DNA of 47,307 bases. Source: Haplomitrium mnioides (taxonomy: Eukaryota > Marchantiophyta > Haplomitriopsida > Calobryales). The position numbers and the translations under genes were made by a program. Under the pieces are notes generated by a model. It made no database searches, had not been told where the DNA came from, and saw only the letters and a list, made by a program, of their open reading frames with translations. Below are positions 1 through 11,316 of the stretch, piece by piece. The DNA lies in NCBI GenBank assembly GCA_049999725.1, contig JBNGIS010020325.1, positions 1 to 47,307 on the forward strand, given 5' to 3'. The first letter of the stretch is position 1; the number at the start of each line of letters is the position of its first letter.

Positions 1-74
1 ACGTTGCCCGAGGTCCAATGAACTCTCCTCCTTGCGCCGCGTGTCCCATGAGTTTCTTTGGGGTCCTTGGAGTC

Positions 75-300
75 GCCACGTCCTCCGAAGGGCGTCGTCC
101 GACGCCGCCCTACAAGGGGTAGGCGGACCGTCGACTGACTTCCTTCTGAGGTTGACCCACGGAACCCCCGGTGTGCTTCTCAAGACGCCACGTTGTCCAA
201 AGGCCGCCGTCCGACGCCGCTCCGCAAAGGGGTAGGCAGACCATCGAGCGGACCCTTCTTCTGAAGTTGACCTTTGGAATTCCTGCCAAGCTCCCTAGCA
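75..300. repeat. Two-copy direct repeat of about 113 bp inside the LTR
   Basis: Copies start at gccacgtcctccgaag (75) and gccacgttgtccaaag (188). Both continue with a gtccgacgccgc stretch and a caaggggtaggcgga-like stretch, then a ttctgaggttgacc-like stretch. The same pair recurs in the LTRs near 4785-5000, 13807-14030, 15065-15290 and 22510-22760, so it is an old part of the LTR and not a local event. Confidence 0.75.
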
Positions 301-1093
301 TGCCACGTTTTCGAAGCCCTCCCACGGACTCCCTGCACTCGCCACGTCATCTGAAGAACCGATGCGGACTTACCCCGCTCGCCAAATAAGAACTGTGTCA
401 ATGTTGCCGTTTCGTCGTACCTTCGGAGTAAGAACTACACGCACGCCCGATGCTATCTTCAATAATATTTCCGAAGCTTGATATAAGAACTACAAGGCCC
501 TTTCGGACCGTTCGCCCCTTTTGAACTTTCGGATGCCGGTCACAACCCCTCAAACTTTCACCCTTGTGATGTCGGATCGGCGTTGAATCACCCTTTCGGC
601 AACACTAGCTCGTCCCTTGTTGCATACCGGCGTGAGCTTCATTTTTCGGCCGCCCTCATCTCGCTCGCTGATTTGCCGATAGATTGTTCTTTCGCCGCAC
701 CCCTTGTTTCCTCCCATCGGATAGGCGCTATATCGCCATTCTGGATCTGCCTTCTTCTCGTTGGACGGTTTGCGATGGGTCACCGTTTCGCTATTGATGC
801 ACATCGTTTGAGCCATATCGCCGATGAGTCGCCTTTTTCCTTCACTGGCTTTTATTCGGCCAGTTCGGTGATCTGTCCCCCTTTCAAATCTCCTCTGTGG
901 TTCCTCTTGAAGGATCTGCGCTAAGTCATCCCTTCGGCTTCCCCTCTCCGCCTCCGTTCGGATCTCCGATGTATCATCCTTTTGGCACTTCTTTGTTTTC
1001 CTTCGGCTAGACCCTCGATATGTCGCTGCTTCGGGCCCCCCTCCTTGGTCCCCTGTTGGTTTCCTCAGAGATCCCTCTTAACCGGGGTCCCCA

Positions 1094-1139
1094 CGTCGTA
1101 AGACGGATCGGAACCCCACTAAGTGGGCTCCCCACTTAG
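1094..1139. other. Paired hairpins in the LTR (cgtc-gtaa-gacg and ctaagtggg-ctc-cccacttag)
   Basis: The first stem is 4 bp with a gtaa loop (1094-1105). The second is a perfect 9-bp stem with a 3-base loop (1119-1139). The same pair lies at equivalent places in the right LTR of the complete element (14585-14630 and 15848-15893) and, damaged, in its left LTR (about 5560-5605). A role in retroelement RNA folding, termination or packaging is only inference. Confidence 0.7.
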
Positions 1140-1825
1140 GGAGGCGCTTTTCCGTAGAAAAACGAGCCTCCTGTTGCCGCCACGTCATCTACGGAATCTT
1201 GCGAAGTGCTTCGGAGACGCCACATCTCTGTGGAATCTCGCGGGACCTTCCGGGGACTCCACTCTTTCGCCATGACTCGCAGACTCGAATGGAGCGTTCG
1301 ATCGGCCCTTGCAGGGCTCGCTCTTGCTTGTGAGATCGAGGCGTCCCTCTTCCCTGGCCTGCTCGCCCTCGTGACGATCTCACCTCCTCCTTTCAGCTCC
1401 TGATCCTTGCTTCCCGACTTGTAGCCGCTGCAGGACCCTCGCGATCTGCCTTTCTTCGGAGTGCCTTCGGATTTCATTGTTGTGGATCCGTCCTTCTTCC
1501 TCCTGCGATCACTTCGCCATAGGTGGCCGCCCTCTTCCTTATCCCCATGCTCGGATCTCCGCATCCTCTTGAGGCCCACGGATTCTCGCTGGCCTGCTTC
1601 AAAATTTGAAAGGTGGCCTCTCCTCTGACTGGCGATCTTGATCCCATCCTCATCTCCTCCACCATGATCTTATTTCCCTCCCAAGATCATGCGCCTTGCT
1701 CTTAGTAGCCATCTGGGGGTAATGCGTGGCTCTTGAGAGGTCGGCACACTTCCAAAGGGTATTTGGGCCAGAGATTCCTCCAATTTCCCGAATTCTTCTT
1801 TAGGCACCTAAATCGCTGGCTGACA

Positions 1826-2300
1826 ATTATTGTTTTTGGCAACCTTATACACACATAAAGTCTTTGAGTGTAGAAGACTTGTTATTGTTCTTTGTAGCCT
1901 TATTCACGCATTGAGTCTTTGAACACAAAGGATTCAATGTTTTTCTTTCTATCCATATGCACAACTAGAGTCTTTGAGTGCAAAACATTTGTGATTTTTT
2001 TTGTAGCCCTATGCTTAATTAGGTTTTTTTTTTTATTAATGCTTGCAACCCTATATGCATAGATAGTTTATATGGTTAATGATTTGCTATTCTTATTTGT
2101 AACCATATATGTGTATAGGGTTTGTTGTTGTTGCTTGTAGCCTTATACAATTATAAAGTATATGTGTGCAAAGGATTTCTTATTATTATTTATAACCCTC
2201 AATGCACAAAGGGTTTGTTGTTCTTTCTTATAATCCTAAGCGCTTCTAGAGTCTATGTTCATATAGGATTCAACATTTGTTACTTTGAACAAGTAGTCGC
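1826..2300. repeat. Degenerate minisatellite (tttgtagccctatgygcata type)
   Basis: About nine diverged monomers, spaced roughly 40-65 bp, each contain a variant of gtaaccctatatgtgcata followed by an agtctttgagtg-like or aaaggatttgttattgtt-like stretch. The same family reappears at 31360-32130. No gene is visible. Confidence 0.7.
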
Positions 2301-2782
2301 TAGTGACTTTTTGTTTCATTTGGGGCTTAAAATTTTTGTTTTGAGATTCAAGTATTGAAAATTGCAAATTTAACATTTATGATATTTATCTGCAGAAACA
2401 AATATCTAAAACTTGCTTGTTTTATACACTTGATAAATTCAAAAAAATTCTAATGTAGAAATTTTTATAGAAATTAGTTTTAAAAAATGTTTCTTTAAGA
2501 AAGAGAAGCACCATCAAATAGAATATTTACACAATATATTTAAACATTGTTGTCAAATATTCTAAAGTTATGTAACAAAATTTCTAAGATCTAAAATTGA
2601 TCAAAACAAACAAATTTATTAGAAACATATTAAATGAAGTAAAAACGTCTAAACGTATATGGACTTCATCATTTAGTTTTTTCAAACATATACATTTAAC
2701 TTCAAGTTATGCATTCAAAGTAAGAAATTCAAGCAACAATATCCATACACACTTAGACTTTAGTACGTGTTTCTTTGAAAGA

Positions 2783-2785
<3 letters not shown>
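2301..2785. other. AT-rich background, no gene seen
   Basis: A low-complexity AT-rich stretch. A plus-strand frame that crosses it runs through the TA repeat and the N gap and has no recognisable domain. Confidence 0.6.
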
Positions 2786-2835
<50 letters not shown>

Positions 2836-2935
2836 NNNNNNNNNNNNNNNNNNNNNNNNNNNNNNNNNNNNNNNNNNNNNNNNNNNNNNNNNNNNNNNNN
2901 NNNNNNNNNNNNNNNNNNNNNNNNNNNNNNNNNNN

Positions 2936-2965
<30 letters not shown>
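2786..2965. repeat. (TA)n microsatellite interrupted by a 100-N assembly gap
   Basis: Pure ta dinucleotides occupy 2786-2835 and 2936-2965 on both sides of exactly 100 Ns (2836-2935). The round gap size suggests a placeholder, so the true array length is unknown. Confidence 0.97.
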
Positions 2966-2966
<1 letters not shown>

Positions 2967-3104
2967 TCTACAAATCAAAATCAAACATGTGGCTTGTGCA
3001 AATTTGTTGCTTGTACATTTCATTTGAGCACTATTAAGTTAAATACATAGACATTGTTGATAATTCACATCATCCAAGCTCTTAGAAGATAAAAATAAAG
3101 TAAC

Positions 3105-3109
3105 AAAGA
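3105..3109. repeat. Target-site duplication (aaaga), left copy
   Basis: The five bases before the LTR start at 3110 are identical to the five bases after the LTR end at 16575 (16576-16580). This defines the outer limits of the complete element. Confidence 0.93.
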
Positions 3110-6100
3110 TGTCGCTCCCCTATTCCAGGCCTTAACCTTCTCAGTACCTCTTTGGATGCAGGGGAGGACAGGTTACGGGATTTCAGGTCCTTTTCTGAGA
3201 TGGCCCCTTACTAATTATCGTTTTCAAGCCTTAAAGACTTTCCCCTTCCTTACAGACCTTATGTTCACCACTCACTCTTCTTGTGTTTGCACTCAACTCA
3301 TTCATTTAGAACCCAATCCACATTTATCACACCCAACATTCGTGTAATTCTTTCCATGTATTCCAAAGGTCCAAACTTGGGACCCTGCCACCTTATATGT
3401 GCTTGAGGCAGAATAGGTGTTGGTGACCTACATCACTTGAACAATAAAGCAAGGATAGACTCCCCCTCTTAGGGTTGTCTCAGAGCTGAAACAGATTATC
3501 CTAACTATCCTAATGTGATCTAATTCCTAACTATGCAAAAGGATCAGGAACAGAGAGCATTCATCCCTAGGATACTAGAACTTGTGTCGAGGGATTGGAC
3601 TCTCCCTCCGAGGCTGTTCCCAGGGTTTGCTCAACTATCCCGATGCCTTCTAATCTAATAAGTCACTAAGACACAAAGCAAAAAAGAAATCTAGCTACAC
3701 AGATATAGACAAACGATTTACACACTATATGCAAGAGAGAACAAAGTCCTTGAAGGCCATTTGGATTTCTACAAAATAATACTTCCTTTATAAGTCTTGC
3801 TGCCTTACAATTGCAGCCTAGCAACCCACACACCCTCCTCTCCAGATAGTTTTTTAACTTCCCTCGCGAGAAGCCCTGCTTTTACTTCCTCATGTTAGGA
3901 AGAGAGTTTCTTTGACTTTCACCTCTCAAAGACAGCTTTCCTAGCTGCAGGTAACTCACTCCACCCCCGAGCCTCAACGGGTCATCCCGCGCAGTGCGCA
4001 AGCACTAACGCATCCCCCCCCCCGTCTCAGCTCCACTTGAAGAAACACACCAGAGTGTACTCCAAACACTCTGGGCTAATGCGCTTGCACAAGGAATTGC
4101 CGAGCCGACTCCAAGCTCCTCACTTAGCAGCCCCGCCTTAGTTCTCAACAGACCAAGAATTCCTTCAAATTGATGTATCGGTTCACCTCAGCTTTGGTCC
4201 ACCGGCAAGGGCGAGTTCACCTGGATTGCCCGAGCATCTAGAGCTCCTCACTTTGCGATTCTCGGCGCCCCTCCAGTCCACCTCCGAGTCCCCCTGGCCC
4301 CCTGGAGCTAGTACACCCGCTTCACGCAATTCCTCAATGAACTCTTCACCCCTACCTTACCATGTGCAATTCACTTGTCTTGCGGTCATTGTTGCTTCCT
4401 ACAATCGCCCGTACATCAACCTGGAAGAATTCAAAGGTCGCCAAGGGTATACTCCCCTTGCGAGTGCTGAACTCGCGAGCCCGATCCCAAGAAAGGTCGT
4501 TAATCCCGTTAGCTCCTTGGAGCTGAGAGGTGACGGCGCGTGGCGCTCGCCAGTTAATCGCGTTACAACTGACAAGTAGCGCACGCCGCGTGTCCCGTGA
4601 TGATGAAAGTACAATGGTAATATCAATGGGGAGTCCGAGGAATCTTGCGACTGAGATTTTGTAGATTCTTATGGCTAAGTCTGAAGGGTTCTTTGGAACA
4701 GAGTTCCGAAGCGCCCCGCAGAACCCAGTCCACAGAATCTCCAAATATTCCCCTGTAGATCCTAAGTCACCCTCCTTGCGCCATATCACCCGTTGCACCG
4801 CCATCCGACGCCGCCCCGCAAGGGGGTAGGCGGACCGTCGGCTGACTTCCTTCCGAGGTTGACCCTCGGAAACCCCTGCGTGCTTCCCAAGGCGCCACGT
4901 TGTCCGAAGGCCGCCATCCGACGCTGCCCCGCAAAGGGTTAGGCAGACCGTCGCGCGGACCCTTCTTCCGAAGTTGACCGTCGTAAACCTTGCCTTCTCC
5001 CCAGCTTGCCACATTTTCGAAGCCCTTTCGCGAACTCCCTACACTCGCCAGGTCATCCAAAGAGCCAATGCGGGCCTTACTCTACTCGCCGAATAAGAAC
5101 TGTGTCGGTTTTCGTTGTTTCGTCCTTCCCTTGAGATAAGAACGATGTGTGCGCCTGAGGCTCCCTTTGTTATCTTATTCGAAAGCTCGATATAGGAACT
5201 ACCAGACCCTTTGTTCCTCTGTCGAACTTTCAGATGCTGCGGTTGGACCCCACCAAACTTTCGCCCTTGGTAATGCCAAAGCTGCGTTGAATCACCATTT
5301 CAGCGCTTGCTTGCTCCTCCGTCGGTTGGACCTACGTTAAATCCCCTTTCCGGCATTCCTTTGTGTTTCTTCTTGACAAATCCGGCGCTAAGTCACCACT
5401 TCGGCTTCATCGGAACTTCCCTTCTCAGATCTTCGATAGATCACCCTTCCGGCACCCTTTCGTTCTCCTTCGGCTAGACCCTCGATATGTCGTTGCTTCA
5501 GGCCCTCTACCTTGCTCCTCTGTTGGATTTCTCGCGTATCCCTTTTAACCGGGGTCCCCACGTCTAAGACGGATTGAAACCCTGCTAAGTGGGCTCCCTA
5601 GTTAGGGAGGCGCATGTCCACAGATTCGCGGGCCTCCTAGTGCCACCACATCATCCGTCGAATCCCACGATGTGCTCCGGAGACGCTACGTTTCTGTGAA
5701 ATCTCATGGGGCCTTCCGGGGACTCCACATTTTCGCCCGGATTCGCGGACTCGAATGGAAGGAATCAATTGGCCCTTGTAGGGCGCTCTCCTGCTTGCAG
5801 GATTGAGGCATCCCTCTTCCCTAGCCTTGCTCGCCCTCGTGACGATCTTACCTTCTCATTTCCCTCCTTGACCCTTGCTTCCTGATTTGTGGCCGCTGTA
5901 GGACCCCCGCGATCTGCCTTTCTTCGGAGTGCCTTCGAATTTCGTCGTTGTGGATACGTTCCTCTTCCTCCTGCGATTGCTTTGCCACAGGTGGCTGCTT
6001 CCTTCCTTCTCCCTTGGCTCTGATCCCCGCATCCTCCTAAGGCCCATGGATTCTCGCTGACCTGCTTTGAATTTTGAAAGGTGGCCCCTCCTCTGGCTGG

Positions 6101-6293
6101 CGATCCTGGTTCCCTTCTCATCTCCTCCGCATGATCCCGTTTCCCTCCTAGGACTCATGCGCTCTTCTCTTAGAAGCCATTTGAGGGTAATCCGTGGCTC
6201 CTGAGATGTCTTCACACTTGCCAAGGGAAATTGTGTCGCTGATGCTTCCAATTTCCTGAGTTCTGCTTGAATGCTCCAAACCACCGGCCAACA
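3110..6293 (-). repeat. 3' LTR (3184 bp) of the long-LTR element
   Basis: On the plus strand it runs from tgtcgctcccctattcc to ccaccggccaaca; in element sense it is TGTTGG...GCGACA. The first 1.5 kb match 12139-13610 closely and the rest matches one unit of the duplicated segment of the right LTR. Many differences from the right LTR are C/T or G/A changes, which suggests considerable age. The hairpin at 5585-5605 has lost pairing in one arm. Confidence 0.95.
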
Positions 6294-6297
6294 TAAC

Positions 6298-6306
6298 TCC
6301 CCCTCC
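6298..6306 (-). promoter_or_regulatory. Polypurine tract for plus-strand DNA priming
   Basis: On the minus strand ggaggggga lies four bases before the start of the 3' LTR, where Ty3/gypsy elements prime second-strand synthesis. Confidence 0.75.
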
Positions 6307-6420
6307 AAGTGTGACACGTCCACGCGAACACACTTCTTCTCCCTCAATTTTCTGGTACCTCTGCTGCTGGTCGCTGGCTCAACTTTGCCTTTGCTACAAA
6401 ACAACCCTACGAAACACCCG

Positions 6421-6470
6421 CCCCCCCCCCCCCCCCAAACACAAAACACACATGCACACACACACAAACA
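6421..6470. repeat. Poly-C run and CA-rich simple sequence
   Basis: Sixteen Cs (6421-6436) are followed by an aca/caca-rich stretch. It lies between the end of the pol frame and the polypurine tract, in the element's 3' untranslated region. Confidence 0.9.
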
Positions 6471-6471
6471 C

Positions 6472-7839
6472 TTACCTGTGCTTGCTGGGCGCTCTTGAGG
6501 AGGTCACAGTTGGGTCCTCTTCCGGTTCCTCCTGATTTTCGTACCTCTTCAGCCTGTCAAAGTGTACCTGGTTGGCAAACTTGTGACCCTCCAGCGTCTC
6601 CAGCTCTAATAACCCATTCCTGTAGAGCTTCTTTAGAACTAATGGCCCCATTCATCTTGTGTGCAATTTTCCAAGAAAATGCACAAACTTGTTGTTATAT
6701 AACAGCACCAAGTTTCCCTCCCGGAGATCAGCGGGTTTGAGCTTCTTGTCATGTTGTTTCTTCCTAAGCTCCTATTGGTGCTCCAACCTCCCTTGGGCTA
6801 ACTCCCTGGTCTCCTCCAAATTCTCCAACTGATAAAGCCTCTCCCTTCTGCTCTGATCCTCATCCATTATTTCTTGCTCCATCATCCTTCTTATAGGCAC
6901 CTCATACTCCACTAGCACAAGGGCATGTTGTCCAAAGACCAAAAAGTAAGGACTATACCCTATTGTGGTCTTGTAAGCCAAATTGTAGGCATGGGTGGCA
7001 GTGAGTAGCTTTAGGTCCCAATTCGCTTTGTTTGATGCTAGTGTCTTGGTCAGTATCTTGCCCATGATTCCATTGGCTCTTTCTGTGAGGCCATTAGCCT
7101 TAGGGTGGTAAGTTGTGGTCCTCTTGTGCTTGACCAGGTATCGATTAGTCAAGTCTTTGATCACCTGATTGATGAAGTGCGTCCCTTGATCACTGACCAG
7201 CTCCAGAGGAGGCCCAAACCTATAGAATATTTGCTCATATAGGAAGGCTGCCACTGTCTTGTTATCATCCTTCCTGGTTGCTCTGGCCTCCACCCACTTT
7301 GTGGTATAATCTGTGGCCAATAGAATATACCTGCTGCCATTCTGAGTGGAAGGTGCGATGGGGTCGATGAAGTCGATCCCCCACTTCTCAAATGGTGCCA
7401 AGGGAATGATGGGTACCAAAGGATGATGCTGGTTTGCTGCAGGTCTCCCTATCCTCTAGCATGCATCACATCTTCTTACCCAGAAATGCACATTCTTGTA
7501 CAAAGAGGGCCACCAATACCCTGCATCCAGGACCTTCTTGATGGTGGTGTCAACGGCAAAGTGGCCTCCCACCTCCTCCCCGTGGAGTGCCTGCATAACC
7601 ACTGTGGATTGATCCCGCTCTAAGTAGCGTCTGATCATCCCATTGTAACCTCTCTTGTGTAATATTCCTTTAATCAAGAGGTACGGTCTCACCTTTTTGA
7701 GGAAAATAGCAGCCTCCTCTCTGCTGCTGCCATGGGGAAGCTGAGCGAAACTGAGGAACTCTATGATGTGGTCGTACTCCGTGGCCCTCCCAACCTTCAC
7801 TTGGAACAGGTGTTCATCCGGGAATTCATCTCCCACTTG
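6472..7839 (-). pseudogene. pol: Integrase (HHCC zinc domain, DD35E core, C-terminal domain)
   Basis: The zinc domain has HGEEVGGH and RRCDAC. The core has WGIDFIDPI (Asp), LVSDQGTHF (Asp) and NGLTERANG (Glu), with 35 residues between the second Asp and the Glu. A C-terminal domain with NLVLLYNNKF, FLGKL, MGPLVLKKLY and a FDRLKRY end finishes at taa 6472-6474, with no chromodomain. Breaks are TAG at 7456 (a Gln, CAG in the copy at 44450), TAG at 6772 and a Trp>TGA near 6648. Integrase would insert the cDNA with the 5-bp duplication seen at the element's ends. Confidence 0.95.
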
Positions 7840-8323
7840 CTACTGGTTGACAGGCCCTGCAATTCTGGAAAAGAAGTCTGCATTGCTGTGCTTCTTCCTA
7901 GGCTTAATCCTAACCTCAAAATCAAACTCCTGCAACAGAAGTACCCACCTTGCAACTCGACCGACGACGTCGGGCTTGTTCACCATGTACTTCAGCACAT
8001 TGTGATCCATGTGGAAGATCACCTTGTGCTGCAACAGGTAATGCCTGAACTTCTTCAGAGTGTAAATGATTCCCAAAGCCTCTCGATCTGTTGTAGAGTA
8101 GTTCTTCTCCGCTGGTGCTAGCAGCCTATTGGCAAAGTAGATGGGGTGGTCATGCCCTTGATCATCCATCTGGGATAGCACTGCTCCAATGCAGAACCCA
8201 GATACATCAATCATTACATGGAAGTCTCTTCCCCAACTAGGAGGGACTAACATAGGGGCACTGGCCAATTTCTTTTTCAGTTCTCTGAAACTCTCCAGTC
8301 TTTCAGGAGTGGCCTCGAATGTG
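7840..8323 (-). pseudogene. pol: RNase H domain
   Basis: The Ty3-type RNase H motifs are VMIDVSGFCIGAVLSQ (first catalytic Asp), TTDREALGIIYTLKKFRHYL (Glu), HMDHNVLKYM (second Asp) and NADFFSRIAGPVNQ (last Asp). All catalytic residues are kept. The domain returns to the gag frame. It ends at a TAG (7840-7842) where a Gln is expected; the related copy at 43466-45147 has TAG at an adjacent Gln. Confidence 0.93.
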
Positions 8324-9391
8324 CTACCCCCCTTGATAATCTAGGTGAGGGGCATAGCCACTTGAGGCGAATTGGTTGATGTATCGTTGATAGTAACCAA
8401 CACACCCCAAGAAGCCTTGCACCTCCTTCAAACTGGTCGGGAAGGCTACACTCATCCAGTTGGTGATCTTCTCTTGATCCACCTCAATGCCTCTGTTGGA
8501 AATTCGGTGTCCGAGGAGAATCCCCTCCTTCACCCTAAAGAAACATTTTCCGGGGAGTAGCCTTAGTCTCGTTTCCCTACACCTCTGAAGCGTGAGCCTC
8601 ACATCCTGCTCGTGGTCCTCCAGCCTGCCATACACCATGAAGTCGTCGATGAACACCTCCAAGAACTTTCTGAGGTAGTCATGGAAGATGTTCATCATCA
8701 TCCTCTGAAAAGTCCCTAGTGCATTGCACAAGCCAAATGGCATCCTCCTAAAAGCAAACACCCCCCATTCTGTGGTGAATGTTGTTTTGAGCTGATCCTC
8801 CTCCCGAATCCAGATTTGGTTGTACCTAGAGTACCCATCCAGAAAACTATATACCTCTTGCCCCACCACCAAGTCCGGCACCCTATTTGTGAAAGGCAAG
8901 GGGTAATGATATTTCTTAGTGGCCTCATTCAGTTTTCGGAAATCTTGGCAGACACAGATTTTCCTCTCCCCATCCTGTCCTACCTTCTTGGGTACCACAA
9001 CCAGAGGAGACACCCACTCGCTGTTGAGGACAAGATATATGAAGTCTACCTCTAAGAGCTTGTCTATCTCCTCCTTTACCAGTAGGGAGAATCGGGTGTT
9101 CACCCGATATTGTCGTTGACGTACGGGGATTGTTGTGGGCTCCAAGTCAATCCTATGCTCCTCCAATTCCTTGGGGACTCCCTTCAGATCTATGTGACTC
9201 CAAGCAAAGGCGTCACTGTAATTGTGCAGGAGTTGGGTGAGGGCGTGCTCTGTTTTCTTGGGAAATTGGGATCCGATGTGGAAAGTGTGTCCCTCTCGGA
9301 CCACCAACTGCTTGCGTTGGGCATCCCTCATCACCCCCATCTCATTCCTTCCCCTACTATCCCCTGTTGGCATCAGGGTAGCCAATCTCAC
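8324..9391 (-). pseudogene. pol: Reverse transcriptase
   Basis: This is the longest open stretch (355 codons). It contains, in order, the LEEHRIDLEPTTIPVRQRQY entry, WVSPLVVVPKK, CQDFRKLNEATKK, FLDGYSRYNQI, FRRMPFGLCNALGTFQRMM, the catalytic FIDDFMVYG box, LLGHRIS and VQGFLGCVGYYQRYI. The catalytic aspartates are intact. It sits in a different frame from the domains on either side: indels lie between 9391 and 9544 and near 8370, where INQFAS loses the frame. The true domain therefore ends near 8370 and the last 15 or so codons are out of frame. Confidence 0.95.
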
Positions 9392-9543
9392 TCCTCCTTC
9401 CTTCCGAGTAGCCTCTGCGGACCTTCCCGTGTCCGTTTCCTGGATCTGATCCTCCTAGACCCATCTCGTTGATGCTCCGTTCCGTCATAGGCAGATAACT
9501 CGATTTGATTGACGGAAACTACTCCTTCCTCCGACAGATCCTC

Positions 9544-10494
9544 CTATGTCGCTTCGCTCACCATTTGTACCCAGTAGTGGTACTCCAAATCTTCCTCCTC
9601 TTCGAACCACTCACTATCGTATTCCGCCTCTGACTGTGTTTCTTCGAGGTGAGGAACAAGACCGTAATGCACTGTCGTTCTTTCAGGGCCAAACACCAGT
9701 GTAGAGTTCCTCCAGCTGTGCATTACCTTGGCTCCATATAGCCACGGTCTCCCGATCAGCATCGGGTAAGGAGACGCTCGGGCGGGTCGCATTATCAGGT
9801 AATTGAGCTTAAATTCCTCCCCTCTGATGAATGTTGGAACTTGTAGGAGAGAGCCCAATGGCATCACATGCGACCCATCCGCCAGTCTCATGATTCGGCC
9901 GGTGTGCTGGAATTCCGTGAATCCCAGCTTATGTACAGTCTCCTCCACCATGATGTTGATGCTTGCCCTTCCATCTACGGCCACCAAGGACAAGGTGCAA
10001 CCTGCGATCTGGATGTCGATCTTAGGGGCCCCCTTGTCCTCGTAGACCAGTTGCAAATCTGCTAGAGCTCCCACCTTGGGTAGCCTCCTCACTCCCATTA
10101 GCGATTCTCAGAGCTGTCTTCGATACAACGGGCTATCCTTGATTAGTTGTCCCACTGTAGCCGTGATAGGACAATTTCTTATGTCTACTTGAATGCTGTA
10201 GGGGGTGGTTTTTGGCCCCTCTACCACAGCTACAACTGTCTTCTTCACTTCTTGGTCTCCTCCTTGCTCCTTCCGGACCTCCTTGAGGGTCTCTTTGGCT
10301 GCCCACTCTTCTTCTAGGGCCTCCAATTGTTTTCTCACATGGTCCTGCTGCTTGGGGTAGAACCATTTTGGACTATCTCTCTGATAATCTGAATCGCTTT
10401 GAGGCGAGGCCGCTCGAGCTACTTCCTTCTTAGCTCTGTGCTCAGACTTCCTCTGGCTTCTCTTCGTGGCCTTTGCCCCTGCTCGAGTCATCAT
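9544..10494 (-). pseudogene. pol: Linker and aspartic protease
   Basis: A charged linker (10108-10494; stop TGA at 10108) leads into a retropepsin-like domain. The active-site region reads AVDGRASINIM (about 9955-9987), where related plant elements have a DGGAS- or DSGA-type motif, so the second glycine has become Arg by G>A; the catalytic Asp is kept. A hydrophobic flap-like YLIMRPARASPYPMLIGRPW stretch follows. The protease would cut Gag-Pol into its parts. An acidic tail ends at a stop at 9544, after which the reading frame shifts before reverse transcriptase. Confidence 0.8.
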
Positions 10495-11316
10495 TCAGAA
10501 ACAATCCTTGGGAGTTGGTGTCTCCCAGCCCGACAATTCCACGTCCTCTTCCATCTCCAAAGTAATTAGATTGACAGCCTCGGGGGGAGGAGGATTTGCA
10601 CTTGGTTCCGGAGCAGCATCAGGCCTTCTGCTTGGGCAATTCATAGCCATGTACATGCCCCTCCTTTTCGCATTGGAAGCACAAGAGGTGGGGGTGGGGG
10701 GCGGTTGGCCATAACCGCTCTTCCGCGGCTCCGGACAGCTAGAGGAAATGTGGCCAGGTTGGCCACAATTCCAACAAACCATAATCGTCGTTCTGAGAGG
10801 CCGATTTGCAGCCCACTGATTCGTAGGCCCTACGTTCACTCCTGCATGCCTGCTTAGGATTGTACGAGGTCCCTCACTGATCTGATACACCATTTCTGGA
10901 GCCTCCTCCATGACATACTCCACTTCCTCTATGATGTACTGTGGCGTTTCTTCTCGCACATAGTGCACAACATTTGTGTCGTTTGGACATTCATGGGGGG
11001 AATGCCCGTACTGCTTGCACCTGACGCACTAGACACCAACTCTTCTGGTTGGCAGGGGCCTGCCCTCCGACTTAATTCCTGCCAAGAGTATGTTCATCGT
11101 CTCCATCTTGGCACTCAGCTCCTTGATTCGATCCCTCCCCCTTGACTTCCTGCTCGCCTCAGGTTCAGGTTCAACTTTCTTGTATCTTCCCTTGTTGGCG
11201 CCCTTGCGATGACTACTCTCCTTGGCCTGCTTCTTGTTCTTCAGGTTCTTCTTCTTCTTTTTCTTTCTGGATGACCGGTCCTCCTCTAAGCTGTTGTGGC
11301 TTGACTCATTCTTGCT
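10495..11316 (-). pseudogene. gag: Nucleocapsid region with two CCHC zinc knuckles
   Basis: After a Lys/Glu-rich basic stretch there are two CX2CX4HX4C knuckles: CVRCKQYGHSPHEC (about 10986-11028) and CWNCGQPGHISSSC (about 10742-10785). Two knuckles bind element RNA during packaging. A TAG at 11029-11031 falls immediately before the first knuckle. The region ends with a TGA at 10495, probably from CGA, and the same frame continues into the protease part. Confidence 0.9.

Larger units (their letters stand above)
1..1825 (-). mobile_element. Long LTR of a Ty3/gypsy family, truncated by the window edge
   Basis: This is the terminal part of a long terminal repeat. Its right end (cgctggctgaca) matches the ends of the LTRs at 16575 and 24046. 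Its body matches them module by module: cgccacgtc motifs, gcaaaggggtaggcggacc motifs, and a paired hairpin at 1094-1139. The strand is given as minus because the complete element at 3110-16575, whose LTRs read the same way, has its gag-pol on the minus strand. The other end lies outside the window, so I cannot tell a solo LTR from part of a full element. Reading frames inside it follow the tandem modules and are not credible genes. Confidence 0.9.

Noticed and set aside
2597-3037. 146-codon plus-strand frame
   Set aside because: It runs through the TA repeat and the 100-N gap; the frame is an artefact.
4352-5014. 220-codon minus-strand frame in the left LTR (and similar frames at 13542-14195 and 14610-15242)
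   Set aside because: It is GC-rich and follows the LTR's tandem modules. It is not kept intact across the copies, and no domain is recognisable.
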